Notes: a model not told the origin generated them from the sequence alone. A DNA stretch of 64,000 bases from Paramecium tetraurelia (GCF_000165425.1 NW_001799017.1:1-64000); one strand, 5' to 3'; counted from the stretch's first letter, positions 39,923 to 52,999 are shown. Program-made: numbers and translations.

Positions 39923-41292
39923 ATGAGCATTCGGCAAAGTCTCATTTAACAATTCATGCATACTTTATCTAATTAGAGTTCATAACAGACTATAACTTTA
40001 TTGGCTCTAATAGGAATTGAAAGTGTGCTTTAGGAGAATGACAACAAATTAGTCAGGGAGCAAATAACTCTCATCAAGAGATAGATAGAAAATATTCAGA
40101 CGAAGGACGAGGAACACACTATAAAGGTGGTAAAGTCGAAGGAAAGAGCGCTGACCCCGAAGATTACGGAATCCTAGGCTCCAACTCCATTAGGCCACCA
40201 AAGGAATACTGTGTCTAGACACCATTTGGATGATCATGCGATGAGGATGGCACTTAGTTAACAGTACGAGGAGACCGAATAAATGAGATCTCCAAAATCG
40301 GAAATCTCCAATGTGAAAACCCCAAAACAATCGATTCAATACTTTATAGAGATGAAGAGTTAAAAGCCGAAAAGGGGGCCCGAAACCAAACTGAAGGAAT
40401 TGCAAAGTAATTTAACTCGAGAATTGATAGCTGATTACCAGGGAGTGTTGGAGGAAATTAAGCTAAACCCAACAAAATACATGGACACTCCTGAGAGCAG
40501 TCTTTAGGAGTAGCAAATAAAGGATTACATAAAGTTGCAATAGTAGGTGCAATTGTAGTAGCAGAAGGCAGAGATTGAAAGACAATAGCAATAATTAAAA
40601 TAACAGTCACAGGACTATAATTAATCTTAGAAGGACTTATTGAATTTGAGAAGGAGGACTGAAACCCAGCCGGAATAGAGACTGGAGAGATCTTGGTAGG
40701 TATAGGAGAAAAGGAGTACTTAGGGGATGATGAATTACAAATCGGAACCAAATTAGATGTAAAATTAAATGGCAACAAAGAAGGTGTAATCGACTCCACA
40801 ATAGAAGGAGTAGAAGTCTCCGAACAGATTTGAGTAGTAACAAGTGATGTAGACGGAAAATACATTTTCATTTTTTTAAAGGTAGAAGACTTAGGGAAAT
40901 CAAATCAATACTCAATAATCGATTAATTACGACAAACACAGCGGGGGTTTAAAGTAGATGGCTGACAAGCTAATAAATTCGCCGATTATATAGTAAGTCT
41001 CTTTGAAGTCGGCTGAGAATGTTTCATCATCGGGGAAGGAGGTTTAGGTTTCATAGTTTGAGGAATAAGGTATGTAAAGTAGAAGTAAAAGTAGATTCGA
41101 TGAGTTCAAATTCAAGTGCGTTTTCACTATTTTAGCCGAATGAGGAGTTGAAGTCATTCTTTAGGAAGGAGTTGATTAAGGAAGAGAACGACGAAAGTAA
41201 GGGTTATATGTAATATAGATCATGATCCGAATTGTGTGAAGTACTCTAATATATTTTTGAAAGGGAGAATGGGAGGATCGAAAGTGTTTTGA
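39923..41292 (+). CDS. Hypothetical Gln-rich coiled-coil protein
   Basis: Three exons (introns 41070-41091 and 41197-41218) give 441 residues. The N-terminal 60 residues contain a helical segment (NKLVREQITLIKRQIEN). Several SP/TP sites follow (LTPKIT, APTPLG, RSPKSE, KTPKQ). A central coiled coil is extremely rich in Gln (KLQQQVQLQQQKAEIERQQQ), encoded by TAG, TAA and CAA mixed. The C-terminal part is Ser/Asn rich, then acidic. Proline-directed kinase sites and coiled coil suggest a cytoskeletal or ciliary scaffold (inference). Its stop is only 56 bp before the dynein chain start on the same strand. The last intron is chosen to avoid TGA 41220; an alternative end there is possible. Confidence 0.62.
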
Positions 41293-41348
41293 ATTAATTA
41301 AGTATATAATGCAATTTTGAATTACTTTCACTTAATATTAATAATTAA

Positions 41349-43491
41349 ATGGCAGATTATTATACATATCAGAGGAAGAGAAGGGACTTGGGGAAGCCTT
41401 GCAATTTTTAGGAGAGTGAAATCAAAATAGCCGGTTATACTAAGACGGTTGCGATTGTTCCGAACTACGTGAAAAGAAATCCAAATCACATTGATTTGGA
41501 TAACATTGCTGAATATTCGGAGCATTCGGTATGAATTTGATTTACTAAAACATAGGTGAATACAGAGAGAGTATCGACAGGAGACAAGGTGATGTATCAT
41601 AAAGAAGGAGGGGTATTTTAATTTATGCAACAGTTTTTAGTGGCCTGCAGGTATAGACCCATTGGAGCAGCAAGACCAAAACAAATACAGAAGGAGGTTC
41701 GAGAAAGATTCGGCATTTGCAGTTGCTGTCAAGGAGTTGAGCACAACAGTGGAGAAATGCATACTCCAAAATAACCAGATAGATTTGTTTGAGGAGTATT
41801 TCTTGGACGAAGAAAGTGAACATCAAGTGGAGAATCTCAGCACTAAGACTTTGATGCTATTCAAGTATTACTAGAATGTAATGGTAGGGATTAAGCAGAA
41901 GGAGGAGTCAAGAGATCTGTGTCTGAAATATCTTGGCATCCAGAAGGCCCAATCAAGGCAGCAGTATCTTATGCCATTAGCAGATTCTAACAAATGCCTG
42001 AAGGAATGGTGAAATCATCATATGTTTGGGATCTATAAAATCCAAATAATCACGAATCTGAATTAGAAACGAATTCTCCAATTACTAATTTGATGTACAA
42101 TCCAAAGTTGTCCGATTAAATCGGAGGTGGCTGTTATAATGGTTTGGTTGCTGTTTGGGATGTTAAGAGAGGTAAATAGCCCGTCTTGACATCCCCTGTT
42201 GAAAAGTCTCATCACGATCCAATCACTCATTTTCAATGGTTGTTTAGTAAAACTGGTACTGAGTGTGTGACTACATCCACTGATGGTCGTGTGTTATGGT
42301 GGGATACCAGAAAATTGAATGAAGGTCCAATTGAATCGTTGAATGTAACTGAAGGAGCAAATCCAAATGATCCATTGATTGGTGCAACAGTATTGGAATA
42401 CAACACAGAAGCAGGACCAACTAAATATTTAATTGGTACAGAAATGGGATCCTTAATGGTTGCTAACAAGAAACCAAAGAAGGCTGTTGAAATTACAGCT
42501 AGATATGGATTGGAGAGTGGACGTCATTTGGGACCAGTCATGTCTATCAATAGAAGTCCTCCAAATCCCAAATTCTTCTTAACAGTTGGAGATTGGAGTG
42601 CTAAGATTTGGGTCGAGGATATCAAGACTCCAATAATGAGAACTAAATATCATGGCAGTTATTTGACTGATGGTTGTTGGTCTCCAACTAGAAATGGAGT
42701 GTTCTTCTTAACTAGAAAAGATGGTTGGATGGATGTTTGGGATTACTATTATAGATAGAATGAAATTGCATTCAGTCACAAGGTAAGTGAGACAGCCCTT
42801 ACCTGTATAAAAATAAATTCTAATGGTGGTGCTCATCATAATGCTGGTAAATTGGTAGCCATTGGAGATTAGGATGGTACAGTCACTTTATTAGAACTAT
42901 GTGATTCATTATACTAATTATAATTTAGAGAGAAAGATGTGATGAATGAAATGTTTGATAGAGAGTCAAGAAAAGAAAAGAATCTAGAAGCCATTAAGAA
43001 ACAGTAAGATTTAATGAAAAAGGTTGTTCCAAAAGATAATAAGGCAGCCCAATAGAAATGGGAGTAAAGAAAAGCTGAATTGATAGCTGAAGCTGAACAA
43101 CAATTTAGTCAAATCGTTAAAAAGGATGAAGAGGCTAAATTAAATGATTTGTCTGAATTCAGTCCTAAAACTCAAAAAAAGTAAAGTGATCTACTTATAA
43201 TCTATTAGAGAAGATAAGAAGCCCTAGTCCCCCAAAGATGATGATAAATAACAACAGTAAGGAGATGATGATGGATAACAACAAGGTCAATAAGATCAGG
43301 GACAAGATCAAGGAGACAAAGACGGTGGGCAATAACAAGATGGAGACGATGGTTAACAATAAGGAGATGATGGCTAATAATAAGATGGAGACGACGGTTA
43401 ACAATAAGGAGATGATGGATAACAATAGGGAGATGATGGACAACAAAAAGGAGATGAGGGAGATGGCCAAAAAGAAGGTGAACAGGATTGA
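41349..43491 (+). CDS. DNAI2: Outer-arm dynein intermediate chain 2 (DNAI2/IC69 family) with repetitive tail
   Basis: Five exons (introns 41529-41555, 41613-41640, 41865-41887, 43181-43208) encode 678 residues. The N-terminus matches DNAI2/Chlamydomonas ODA6: YTYQRKRRDLGKPCNF, SEHSVNTERVS, EGGWPAGIDPLEQQ, NNQIDLFEEYF. A WD40 propeller follows, with SEISWHPEG, GGCYNGLVAVWDVKRG, GRVLWWDTRKLNEGP, GDWSAKIWVEDIKTP and GCWSPTRNGVFFLTRKDG. The protein assembles into the ciliary outer dynein arm with the other intermediate chain. After a coiled-coil stretch it ends in about 90 residues of Gly/Asp/Gln repeats, which DNAI2 proteins I know do not have. Confidence 0.93.
43236..43478 (+). repeat. 21-24-bp tandem repeat encoding (D)GDDGQQQ
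   Basis: Units of the form GGAGATGATGGATAACAATAA recur in frame, alternating with units carrying an extra GAT codon. The Gln codons vary (TAA, TAG, CAA) while the peptide is kept, so selection at the protein level or recent expansion with drift is likely. Long standard-code frames on both strands here are by-products of this periodicity. Confidence 0.85.
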
Positions 43492-43544
43492 TCAAAATAA
43501 CAATATTAATATTTATCGGAATGCATATACAAATAATTAATCCA

Positions 43545-46500
43545 TCAAATCTTAAGAAGATCCTAATCTATCTTCATTCTTGGTTTCAAATACTCCACAA
43601 ATCCCATTAGGAGGTCCATCTTATGTTGACTCTTTATTTTCTAATCCACCAACACAACTCCCACTTATTTCATCTCCTTGAACACCTCCATCAAATCATC
43701 TTTCTTGTATGTATAAAGTAACTAAAACAATTTATGCGAGTTCTCAGCTGCAAGCAAAGCCAAATTCTTATAAATCCAATCTTGTATGAATTCATCTTGT
43801 TCTTTTTATTTTAGTTGGACTGCCAATGCTGTAAATACACGTTCAGATAACAATGGATCTGGATGTCTCATATACAAATATAATGCTTCAGGCTACCGTC
43901 TCATCTTTATTAAACAAAATGCTTCCATCCAAATCCTATTGAATATTCCATTACATCATTACCAATTCTTTTCTTACGCTTTTTAACGCAACTCTTCCAA
44001 TAACTTAAACTACCCTTCGAATTACCTCTCCACTTTTACCATAACTTTGTGTAAAAATTCATTCTTCACTAATTCACTAGATAAATCTTTTTAAACTCTA
44101 CCCCGCAAAATCCAATTTATGTCAAATATTGTGTTATGCTATTTTCTAAGGGCATCCATGTAATTTAATAGATTAACCATAATGTGATTAATATTCAAGT
44201 GGAATGGACAAATGGCAAAAACGTTGGTTGAAAATGCACAAGAATAATTCATATACTCATCTATCAGCTTAGCATTATTGATCCTACCAAAATATGCCTA
44301 TTCTGCCAATTTTATTAAAACATAAACCTTTGATAAGATCCTTAGATGATAATCTGTTTATTAAATATCTAATGTAAATCCTATATCTTACCTAGTATTT
44401 CAGGTAAGAAACCAATCATTGTATTGTTGGATATTTCAATATTAATTTCCTTGCCTTCATTTAAGAATTGCTTAAAGCTCTCTTGTATTCTTTCTGAAAA
44501 GACTGATAGAAAGATTTCCAAAGTCTTGATGTAATCAATTTCAAATAGTTTCTAGATGTTTTCCAAATCAAATAAGTATTCGAACAGATCTTTGAACATA
44601 GCCTTGAACTATCGATCAGTAAAGAAAGACTCAGGATTTGATTGATTTTGACCAGTAAAACAGAAGGACAAGAAACTTATATACAACTATAAGAATACTT
44701 AAATAGACAGGCTTTACATTAGTCTAGAGTTAAAGTAGTAATGTTCTTATTGTCTTCCTCGGTTAAAGCATGCTTGCTTTAGAGAAGACTAAGCAGTGTA
44801 ATAATTCTTAGATATGGAGTTAGAAAGTCGTTGATTTGTGAACAAACATGCATCATGGGCTCTATGAGATCCTATTCCAAACAAAAATCTATCAATCCTT
44901 TTGGATCATATCTTTATATATTTTAAATTGACATTATCAATTTAGTACAAGTTTCCTTATCCTCCATTTCAGTGAACATCTTCAAGACTTTGGTTTAATG
45001 CTAATATGGAATGCTCACCTGATGGTATTGGAGTAATTCCCTTAAGTAGTCATAAAACACATCCCTATAACCACACCCTACCATGAGATCCTCAATCGAT
45101 TCAAATAAGTATTCCTCATTCTGAGTTTAAATTAGGAAATGCATGATAGTCAAAACTGATTACTTATTTTTCAATTATTTATTTGGCAATTATGACAACA
45201 GATATTACAATGCTAACTTACAACAAGTCTCCTTGATACAAAAATGTCTTTAAACATCATTTTCAGGAATGTTGCATAATAAAGTCAAATGACCTCTATG
45301 TATATCAACTGCAGTTTAGAAACATCTCTCCCACTCATTGTTATCACTTTATTCATACAACAGTTCATCCCATTTCTTTAATCTAATAGATTGCAGTTCG
45401 GTTCCATTCAAAATATAGCACTGCTCGTTTTTATAAATAATTTATACTACATTTAAAAATAGAAATCTTACAATTAGAATGCAATTACTTATAATTCAAA
45501 ATAATATCATTTGATTTTTGAAAACCATCGTTAATTGAATCCATCACACTCTAACTAATTGTGATTTCTTACTTGTTCTCTCTTACAAAAGTATAGAATT
45601 TTTGATGATATTGACCGTTTTACAATGTTGAGATATGCTTCTCCTATAGAAAATGCTTTAAAATTTAACCTAAACCAAATGGTACCCCATATTCAAATTA
45701 TGAGGTTGTGAATAGTTTAATGGCAGTCTGATTTTATTGATTGTGTATAACAGAGTAAAAAGCAGAATTTGTTATGAAATTACATACCATTGGATATTCT
45801 CTCAGTTAACTTAAATTAACAGAATTATAGAAATGACCTCCTTGAACTACTTGAATTTTGTAATCACTAGACATCACTTTAAATGCATAGTATTCTCTGT
45901 AACCCCAATTTATGATTAACAATACATATCTCTTGTTTGTCTCCTTAAAACTACCCAAACCCCAAGCACACGAACATCTAGTCTTATCATGATCTATTGC
46001 TTGTGGCTAATTAAACACTAAATTATAAATATAAGCATCAGATCTTTAAAAATTCAACAATAACTATATTTTTGATTGTTCTTGATTTAATTTATACCCA
46101 AAAAACACTTTGACAACTTGGATCTTATTTGCAAATCCAACTGCCATTAAGTACTTAAATGATTACATTAAATCTTACAAATTACGTACTAATTACATAC
46201 TCATTTGCTTCTTCAGGCTATTCTTATTTTTAGTTTGGGCTGGTTTAAAATATTGATTTAAAAAAATTATTTTTCTTTTTTTTAGTTGGTGATTGATCTA
46301 ATTGACTGCCTATTGAAGTTGTACTCTCTCTGTCATCCATACATTAGATGAACTCTTCGTAACATGAATCCATGATGGAAACATCTTGAATTACTGATTA
46401 CTGAGGCATCATATAATCATTTTCAAAAACTTTCTAAAAATAACATTCTGAATTTATACAGCATGTCTATTTTCCTTAATCTTCTATCTCTCGCAAGGTT

Positions 46501-47134
46501 CACCAAATTTGTAAATAGAAATACTTATTTTCTGTTCTAATGTTGATACATTCACCTCTAAAGGAACCTTTAATAAATAATTGTTTTCCAAATGAATAAT
46601 GATTTCGTAATACTATTCCTTTCTAAATTGAAGTAAATTGTCAGAACTAATTGACAAAGGCACCATATAAGCATATTTTAGATGTTAGTATCTGTGCTGC
46701 AGCACTTCTTTGAAGGACTACATAAAATTAGAATCCTACTCATACCTTTAAACTAAAAATAACAAACTCATTATTTGAATATGTCACCAATAGTAATTAG
46801 TTATCATTTGAAATTTATATCATTTTCACTTAACCTCTATAAATTTGAGTATCCTTCCCTAGTAGTTTATATTCTTGCTTAAAATCGTTATCCTAGATGT
46901 TCACATCATGCTTACTTATTAGAAGATGTAAATGTATGAATATTCCATTCCGACAAATACTAGATCATTATTCATTGTGATGTAAGTTGGCAATCCACAT
47001 AATCCTTTCTTATAATCAAAAAACTCTTAAAAATTAGTATGAACAGTATTCACAATCTAATCCTCTATATTCACATTAGAGTTTGGTTATATTTTTATTC
47101 TCTCTTTTTTCTATTTCTACAAATATAATGACAT
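43545..47134 (-). CDS. VPS8-like endosomal tethering (CORVET) protein
   Basis: A long gene from ATG 47134 to TGA 43545. Among its introns I place 46893-46915 and further ones of 22-28 nt that each remove a TGA or restore frame; a few more may be missed in the C-terminal half. The N-terminal 500 residues read as a beta-propeller (QLLLVTYSNNEFVIFSLKS, LPTYITMNNDLVFVGMEYSY, YLMAVGFANKIQVVKVFFG). The centre has the VPS8-type stretch RLKKWDELLYE...WERCFQTAVDIHRGHL and GLIDFCLEQDLI...QINDFLTPYLRIITLL. The rest is alpha-solenoid. No terminal RING was found, which animal and yeast VPS8 usually have. In Tetrahymena, VPS8 paralogues act in secretory organelle and conjugation traffic. The call is by pattern and moderately firm. 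Confidence 0.6.
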
Positions 47135-47540
47135 ATTTTATAATTAAATATTCTAAAAAATGATCATTCAATTTTAGAATCAATATAATTGGAAATAAGA
47201 TTATAAAATCAACAGTGATTTATTTTATTAAGAGATAATAAATATTAGAATTTAATTAGAACTTAGAAAAACTTAAGAAAAATCGATAAATCTCAGAAAT
47301 AGCTTACTCTTTAAGGGATAGTTAATCGAAATTAACCTATTTCAAATTGATCATTATAATTACTAATCAAATGACAATTTTAAATAATTTATAATATTAG
47401 AACATTTCATTTTATAATATTGAATCAATTTTTAAAATTCCATCTTCAATAGTTTCTGTGAATATTTATGAAAAATTAATAATGTTTAAATAAAATGTAT
47501 ATAAATAAAGTATTCTGTATTTAAGTGATAACGAGGATCT
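47135..47540. other. AT-rich spacer
   Basis: About 400 bp with no recognised gene, between the start of the VPS8-like gene and the 3' end of the Myb-like gene, both on the minus strand. Confidence 0.4.
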
Positions 47541-47987
47541 TCAATTACTCTTTTTACCTTTATGATTAGTCTTCTTAAATTCCATATCACTTAAATACTC
47601 TTCCTTATTATATCTTAACTTTTTGTAATATCGATTCTTGATCATATTCATAGTTTTTCCTGGGAAATATTTTACAATTTTATTGAAATTGGGACCAAGT
47701 TAGATGACCAACTCTAAAATTCTCTTATCTTCAAGATAGGAGAATCTAGAGAAGATATAAACATGAAAATGATGATACCTCATATCGTTGATTCTTCTCT
47801 TCTAGGATTGATTTTTATTAGAATCGTTCTCATCTTATGTTGATTTGCATTAGATGATGGAATAGTATAAATGTTCTAAAGATTCCTCTTCAACATGTTG
47901 TTGTGACAATCTAAAATGATAATCTTGATCATACTCGTCGAATCCGTCATTTAATATATATTATTTGATTTAGATTGCTTCATCCAT
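47541..47987 (-). CDS. Single-repeat Myb/SANT-like protein
   Basis: 137 residues after removing a 33-nt in-frame intron (47746-47778). Residues about 68-115 form one Myb/SANT repeat: FSYLEDKRILELV, then LGPNFNKIVKYFPGKT, then MIKNRYYKKLR. This is the usual third-helix form 'GRTxxxIKNRYYxxL', with W replaced by F at the core positions. The N-terminus is acidic with EEESLEHLYYS. Expected to bind DNA as a small transcription factor or telomere/chromatin factor. Without the intron the frame remains open, but the repeat would be interrupted by 11 residues. Confidence 0.72.
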
Positions 47988-48136
47988 TTTATAAATTATA
48001 TATATATAAGATTTGTAATTTAAATTTATTAGTTTAATTGCATTAGGTAGGGTGAGAGCGAGAATCATTTGGGTTCAAAGAATTCCAGTTTAAACATAGA
48101 ATGAATGATAACTAATCAAGGAGACATTCAATATAA

Positions 48137-48553
48137 TCAATTCCATATTTAAGATTTAGGAACATTAAATCGTTAAGCATATTTCGTGAACAACACGTGC
48201 TCCTTACTTTTAATCTCTTCCACTCTCTATCTTGATTCCAAATTGACTTTGTTGTATCTGTAAAAGGAATTCCTAAACCCAATATGTTAGTCAAATTAAG
48301 GGGATATAACTGGCGACCGATATAAATTCTATTTTTTCTTTTATTTCTCTCCAACAGCTCTGATATCCACTTTCTGCAAAGGCGGCAACTATCGCTTCTG
48401 TTACTACCTAGAATTTTTTTCTGAATATGAGTCTTCATCAATTTCGTTAATTGGGAGTGGATTGGTTCCTTCCATTTCACCATACAATATGGGTACTCTC
48501 TTAAAATTCACTCCGTAGATTTAATCTAGTGTTATAGGGACTGATGAAATCAT
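48137..48553 (-). CDS. Hypothetical protein
   Basis: A 138-codon frame without introns, from ATG 48553 to TGA 48137. It contains short ordered-looking stretches (NFKRVPILYGEMEGTNPLP, RRVEEIKSKEHVLF-like) and a Gln/Lys-rich centre (RQQQKRQLPPLQKV). Several TAA/TAG Gln codons occur, and the overlapping standard-code frame 48112-48483 is a shadow. I recognise no family. Confidence 0.5.
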
Positions 48554-48563
48554 ATTGGCTAGT

Positions 48564-48846
48564 TCAATATAAGAATAAATTATATATATAGAAATAATTA
48601 AATTTTAATTTCAGTAACGATGATTAATCTGCAATTACAAACTTTTGTTCTTCTTCGTCACACTCGATTAATATATATTCAATTACTATTTACAATGCCT
48701 GTCTAAATCCTTCATCGAGCTTTCTTAGTAGTTTTCATCGAAAGTTTCGAATAGTACTCGAATATTTAGTGAATAATCTAGGGAAGAATAATTGAATGAG
48801 GAGAATTGGAAACAACATTTTTTGAGTCGCCGAAACGGTTAATAAT
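48564..48846 (-). CDS. Hypothetical small protein, start not found
   Basis: The frame reads SIILPQIIHQIFE, then (across a 34-nt intron at 48724-48757) KLDEGFRQALQIVIEYILIE and CDEEEQKFVIADQSSL, ending at TGA 48564. The second exon looks convincingly protein-like (amphipathic helix, acidic turn). No ATG precedes it in frame, so the start, or a further intron, is missing. The gene may instead be a remnant. It lies 10 nt before the next start on the same strand. Confidence 0.35.
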
Positions 48847-48940
48847 TCAATTTAGTTTATATAATATTGAGTAACACAGATATTTATTATCGATGCATCT
48901 TAATATTAATAACAAAAGAAAACGGATATTAGATAAAAGT

Positions 48941-50098
48941 TCATTTTTTATTATTATTTGTTTAGGGTTTGAATGGTATGCTGCTGAAAATCTGATTCTC
49001 CTTGACCTTCTTCTTCTTCTCAATTCTTTTGTGTTCACTATGCAGTCTATCAAAGGGAGTTTAGTCGATCTGAAATTGGGACACATACTTGGAATTATCT
49101 CCATTGGCCTTTTTAATGATCTTGTCAGATTGTTTGGAAATAGAAAATTGATTGGGATTTTATTCTTTGATTTCTGAAGCACATTTAACGGCCGATGATT
49201 TATTGTAAAGTCTATCAAACACTCTAATTTTTTACTCTGAACCTTATTAAGCAGAGCCATACTGATTTATGCTGGGAGTGAATGTGCATTCATCTAACTT
49301 AGCCTAACTTTCATTCTCCTACTATTGTACAAGTTGTTATTGTTGATCAAAAAAGTGATTGTAGAGTCGTTCTTCAACTGGGATCGATAAGTACTCTTGC
49401 TAGCCAATTGGTTAGCTCACTAGTTGTGGTTTGAAGGGATAGGTCTTTTCTTGGCTTACTGGCTTTGGCTGTCTTTAGGACAAAGCATTTTAATAGAGAC
49501 GAGAGAATGGATCGCCTTCCAAGATCTTTGAGAAACTGTGATTGATTTGGGGTCTGAAAGTACATTATTTCAATTCGCTTTTGGTCTTGATTTCCATGCT
49601 AATTTGGTGTTTCATCCTTTGATCGTATCCAAATTGGGATAATCTGTCGTAAACTGGGGCAGTGGTATCTAATTGTTGGCTCTTTTTGGAGATCTGAGGT
49701 TGGAAGGTGCACTCCTTCAATTGATCTTCGATGACTTTCTATTGGTGCATTATTTATTTCTCTTCTTTCTTTATATATTAATCGTAGAGGTAAACTGTGG
49801 ATTGGTTGTTGCTGTTTGACAAGGATTTGGACTCTTAGGGAGTGGATTGACTATGTTTGCTTCTGGTAGTGAACTGCTTGGCACTATTTGGATGGATGGG
49901 TTTTGAGTTGGTTTATTGCATTAGCCATGTTTGGGAGACTCTGTTTGACAAATCAATTAATGATTGTCGATTTAAGGTTACGAGATGCATGAAGAGCATT
50001 TAACTCAGGTCGTCCTGGGTTGATTCAAAAGTTTGATCTTTCTCCAATATTCCTATGGTTCTGCAAAATTCTACAAATTCGTTAACAAATTAAACCAT
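48941..50098 (-). CDS. Hypothetical protein with CTFxPxI/RLY repeats
   Basis: A single 385-codon frame without introns. From residue 120 on, one module recurs at least three times: CTFxPxI (CTFQPQIS, CTFRPQIN, CTFTPSIN), then 15-30 residues later [FY]xRL (YDRLSQFG, FSRLYQNA, FDRLYNK), with Gln- and Lys-rich helices between. Similar degenerate repeats occur in uncharacterised protist proteins, some of them cytoskeletal; I cannot name the family. The N-terminal 60 residues (VNEFVEFCRTIGILEKD) look like a separate helical, perhaps EF-hand-like, domain. Its ATG is only 11 bp from the ATG of the divergent gene at 50110. Confidence 0.65.
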
Positions 50099-50109
50099 TA
50101 TTAATAATT

Positions 50110-50353
50110 ATGTTTTTAAGAATTGCTGCCACATTCTTTAGACAACCTTAGTTGAAGAATCAATTAAGGAGATCCTTGACGCAGGCTCCGATGTTATCGA
50201 TATTAAGAAATCACAATTTATTGATTCAAAATCTGTCCTATCTGCAAAGTTAGTTTTACCAGATGGAGGAGAGCAACGACGAATTGGAGTTACTGTAAGT
50301 GAAATTCAATTTATAAAAGACAGGAAGAAGTTCCAGTAGGCAGAATGCAGTGA
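50110..50353 (+). CDS. Small protein with mitochondrial presequence-like N-terminus
   Basis: Two exons (intron 50295-50319, GTAAGT...AAG) encode 72 residues. The first 45 residues are rich in Arg, Leu, Ser, Gln and lack acidic residues (MFLRIAATFFRQPQLKNQL), a typical mitochondrial targeting helix. A short acidic tail follows (MEESNDELELLQEEVPVG). Such small proteins in ciliates are often mitoribosomal or respiratory-chain subunits, but nothing more specific is supported. Confidence 0.55.
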
Positions 50354-50591
50354 GACGACTCTCTTACCCCCATTAACATTGTGATCATATTAATATACCA
50401 ATAATCATCATTACAATATGCATTTCCCTCTTTTATATGTGGATAGTACTTAATTCTTTATAAATATATTAATTCCAAATATTGCTGCAATTTTTATTAT
50501 CATTCTAACTAAGATCCACATCGCATACATTTGAGACTCCCAATTATCACATAATGATTAACTGATTAATTTTATTAAATCACTAAATATA

Positions 50592-51053
50592 ATGCATAGA
50601 CCGAAACCCCACATCCGAGTTCAACACGAAAAGGACATTTTGGATGGGTTCAGCAGATTGCAATAAGTCTAACCCCTTATACAGATCAATCCCACTGTGG
50701 ATAAAATCCCCAATCTCAAGAAAATACAGATCTTGGAAGACAGATATATATAAATAGAAAAGGACAATAGATTGTTATTGGAGAAAATTACAAACATTAT
50801 GAAGAGTGAAACCACTCGTGTGGGAAGACAGAAACGAGCTTCGAGTTTTGAGAGCAGAAAGAAAAGTGAACAAAGACAAATTTAAAGAGAAAATCAGATG
50901 TTGTTATCCAAAATAAGTAATAAAAAGTCATCCTATTCCAAAAATCATTTTGATAAAGAGTGGAATAAAACTAAACAATATTTTATCAATCTTGGAGGGT
51001 TGCGTACTTTAAGTTCAAAGTAAAAACAGTTTAATTATTCATTTTTATATTGA
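50592..51053 (+). CDS. CFAP97/KIAA1430 (hemingway-like) family protein
   Basis: A 153-residue frame without introns. It carries the family core: a helix LEDRYIQIEKDNRLLLEKIT followed by a basic segment and a second helix QRQIQRENQMLLSKISNKKS. CFAP97-domain proteins are small ciliary/sperm axoneme proteins that are built around this 'IExEN-x-LLxKI' pair and end soon after, as here. The N-terminus (MHRPKPHIRVQHEKDI) and C-terminus are basic. Role in axoneme assembly is taken from the family. Confidence 0.72.
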
Positions 51054-51312
51054 CTTTTCCATTTCATTTTTGTTTCAATTCTACATCTTATCATTATTTT
51101 ACAGTATTTAATCCAATTCAAATTCAAAACTATTTATTAATTATTGATTCTCATTCTCATTCAAAATTGTGTTAGTTTAACATTTTTTATTGAATCTTTT
51201 AATCTTATTTACATTTAGTAAGAATTAAATCAATTTGATTAATATCAAATGAGAATAGTAAGTATTCTTTAGTTTATTTGTTTATTTTACTTCTTATTAT
51301 ATAATTTTATTA

Positions 51313-51906
51313 ATGAAAGAAATGTCTCTCACTTTTAAAATAATCCTTTTGGGAGATTCTAATGTAGGAAAAAGCAGCATTCTCAAAAGATACTCGGAAA
51401 ACACCTTTTCAGAATAGCAGGCTCCCACAATTGGGTTAGCATTTTATAAGAAGGTTGTTGAAAGAAAAAACATTAAAATAACGCTTGAAATTTGGGATAC
51501 TGCTGGTTAAGAAAAATTCAAGAAGATTGCCCCTATTTATTATCGAAATGCATAAGCAGTCTTAATTTGCTTTGATGTATCAAATAGAGATACTTTGGAA
51601 GGAGCTAAGAGATGGTTGGAAGAAATAGATAAATATTTAGATCCTGACTGTGTTAAATTTTTGGTTGGAAACAAACAAGATTATGGCTCATTTGAAATTG
51701 ATTAAGCATTTTTGGAAAGTAATCATATGAAGTATATTTAAACATCTGCAAAAACAGGACACAATGTGGATATGTTATTTCGAAGAGTTGCTCGAACTTT
51801 GGCAAAGACTAAAATAAAAAAGATGGAAAATCTTGATCAAAAGGCAATCATAACTCTTTAAGTGTAAGGACAAGAAGAAAAATAAAAAGCATCTCTTTGT
51901 TGTTGA
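51313..51906 (+). CDS. Rab-family small GTPase
   Basis: A 197-codon intronless frame with GDSNVGKSS (P-loop), PTIGLAF (switch I), WDTAGQEKFKKIAPIYYRNA (switch II), VGNKQD (guanine specificity) and TSAK. The YYRNA sequence recalls Rab5/Rab21/Rab22 types of early endosomes. The C-terminus SLCC can be geranylgeranylated. ATG 51322 is an alternative start three codons in. The insert after NKQD is short, so the protein is slightly compact for a Rab. Confidence 0.88.
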
Positions 51907-52154
51907 TTTGTTTTTTTTATATTCCACTCCACTCCAACATTTAATCCAAGTCTTCTGCTATTTAATAATTATTCATAATTCCATATTTACTCTTATGAGT
52001 AAAACTCCTTTATTTTCTTTATCTTTAGGGAGTTCAAAATTATGGAATTTATTTTAGAATATATTTATTTTATTTATATTCTAATTAATCCCAGTTTATT
52101 AAATAGATATGAATGAATGTTTTGTATATATTGAATGGATTATTGTCAATATGT

Positions 52155-52999
<845 letters not shown>

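Noticed and set aside
43195-43540. Long frames on both strands over the repeat region
   Set aside because: They are produced by the 21-24-bp periodicity. Only the frame continuous with the dynein chain is supported.
48112-48483. 123-codon minus-strand standard-code frame with several Cys
   Set aside because: The overlapping frame starting at 48553, with TAA/TAG as Gln, has better composition and clean start and stop.
48847-49260. 137-codon minus-strand frame and its plus-strand counterpart 48893-49177
   Set aside because: The RLY-repeat protein frame continues through this stretch and is clearly the coding one.
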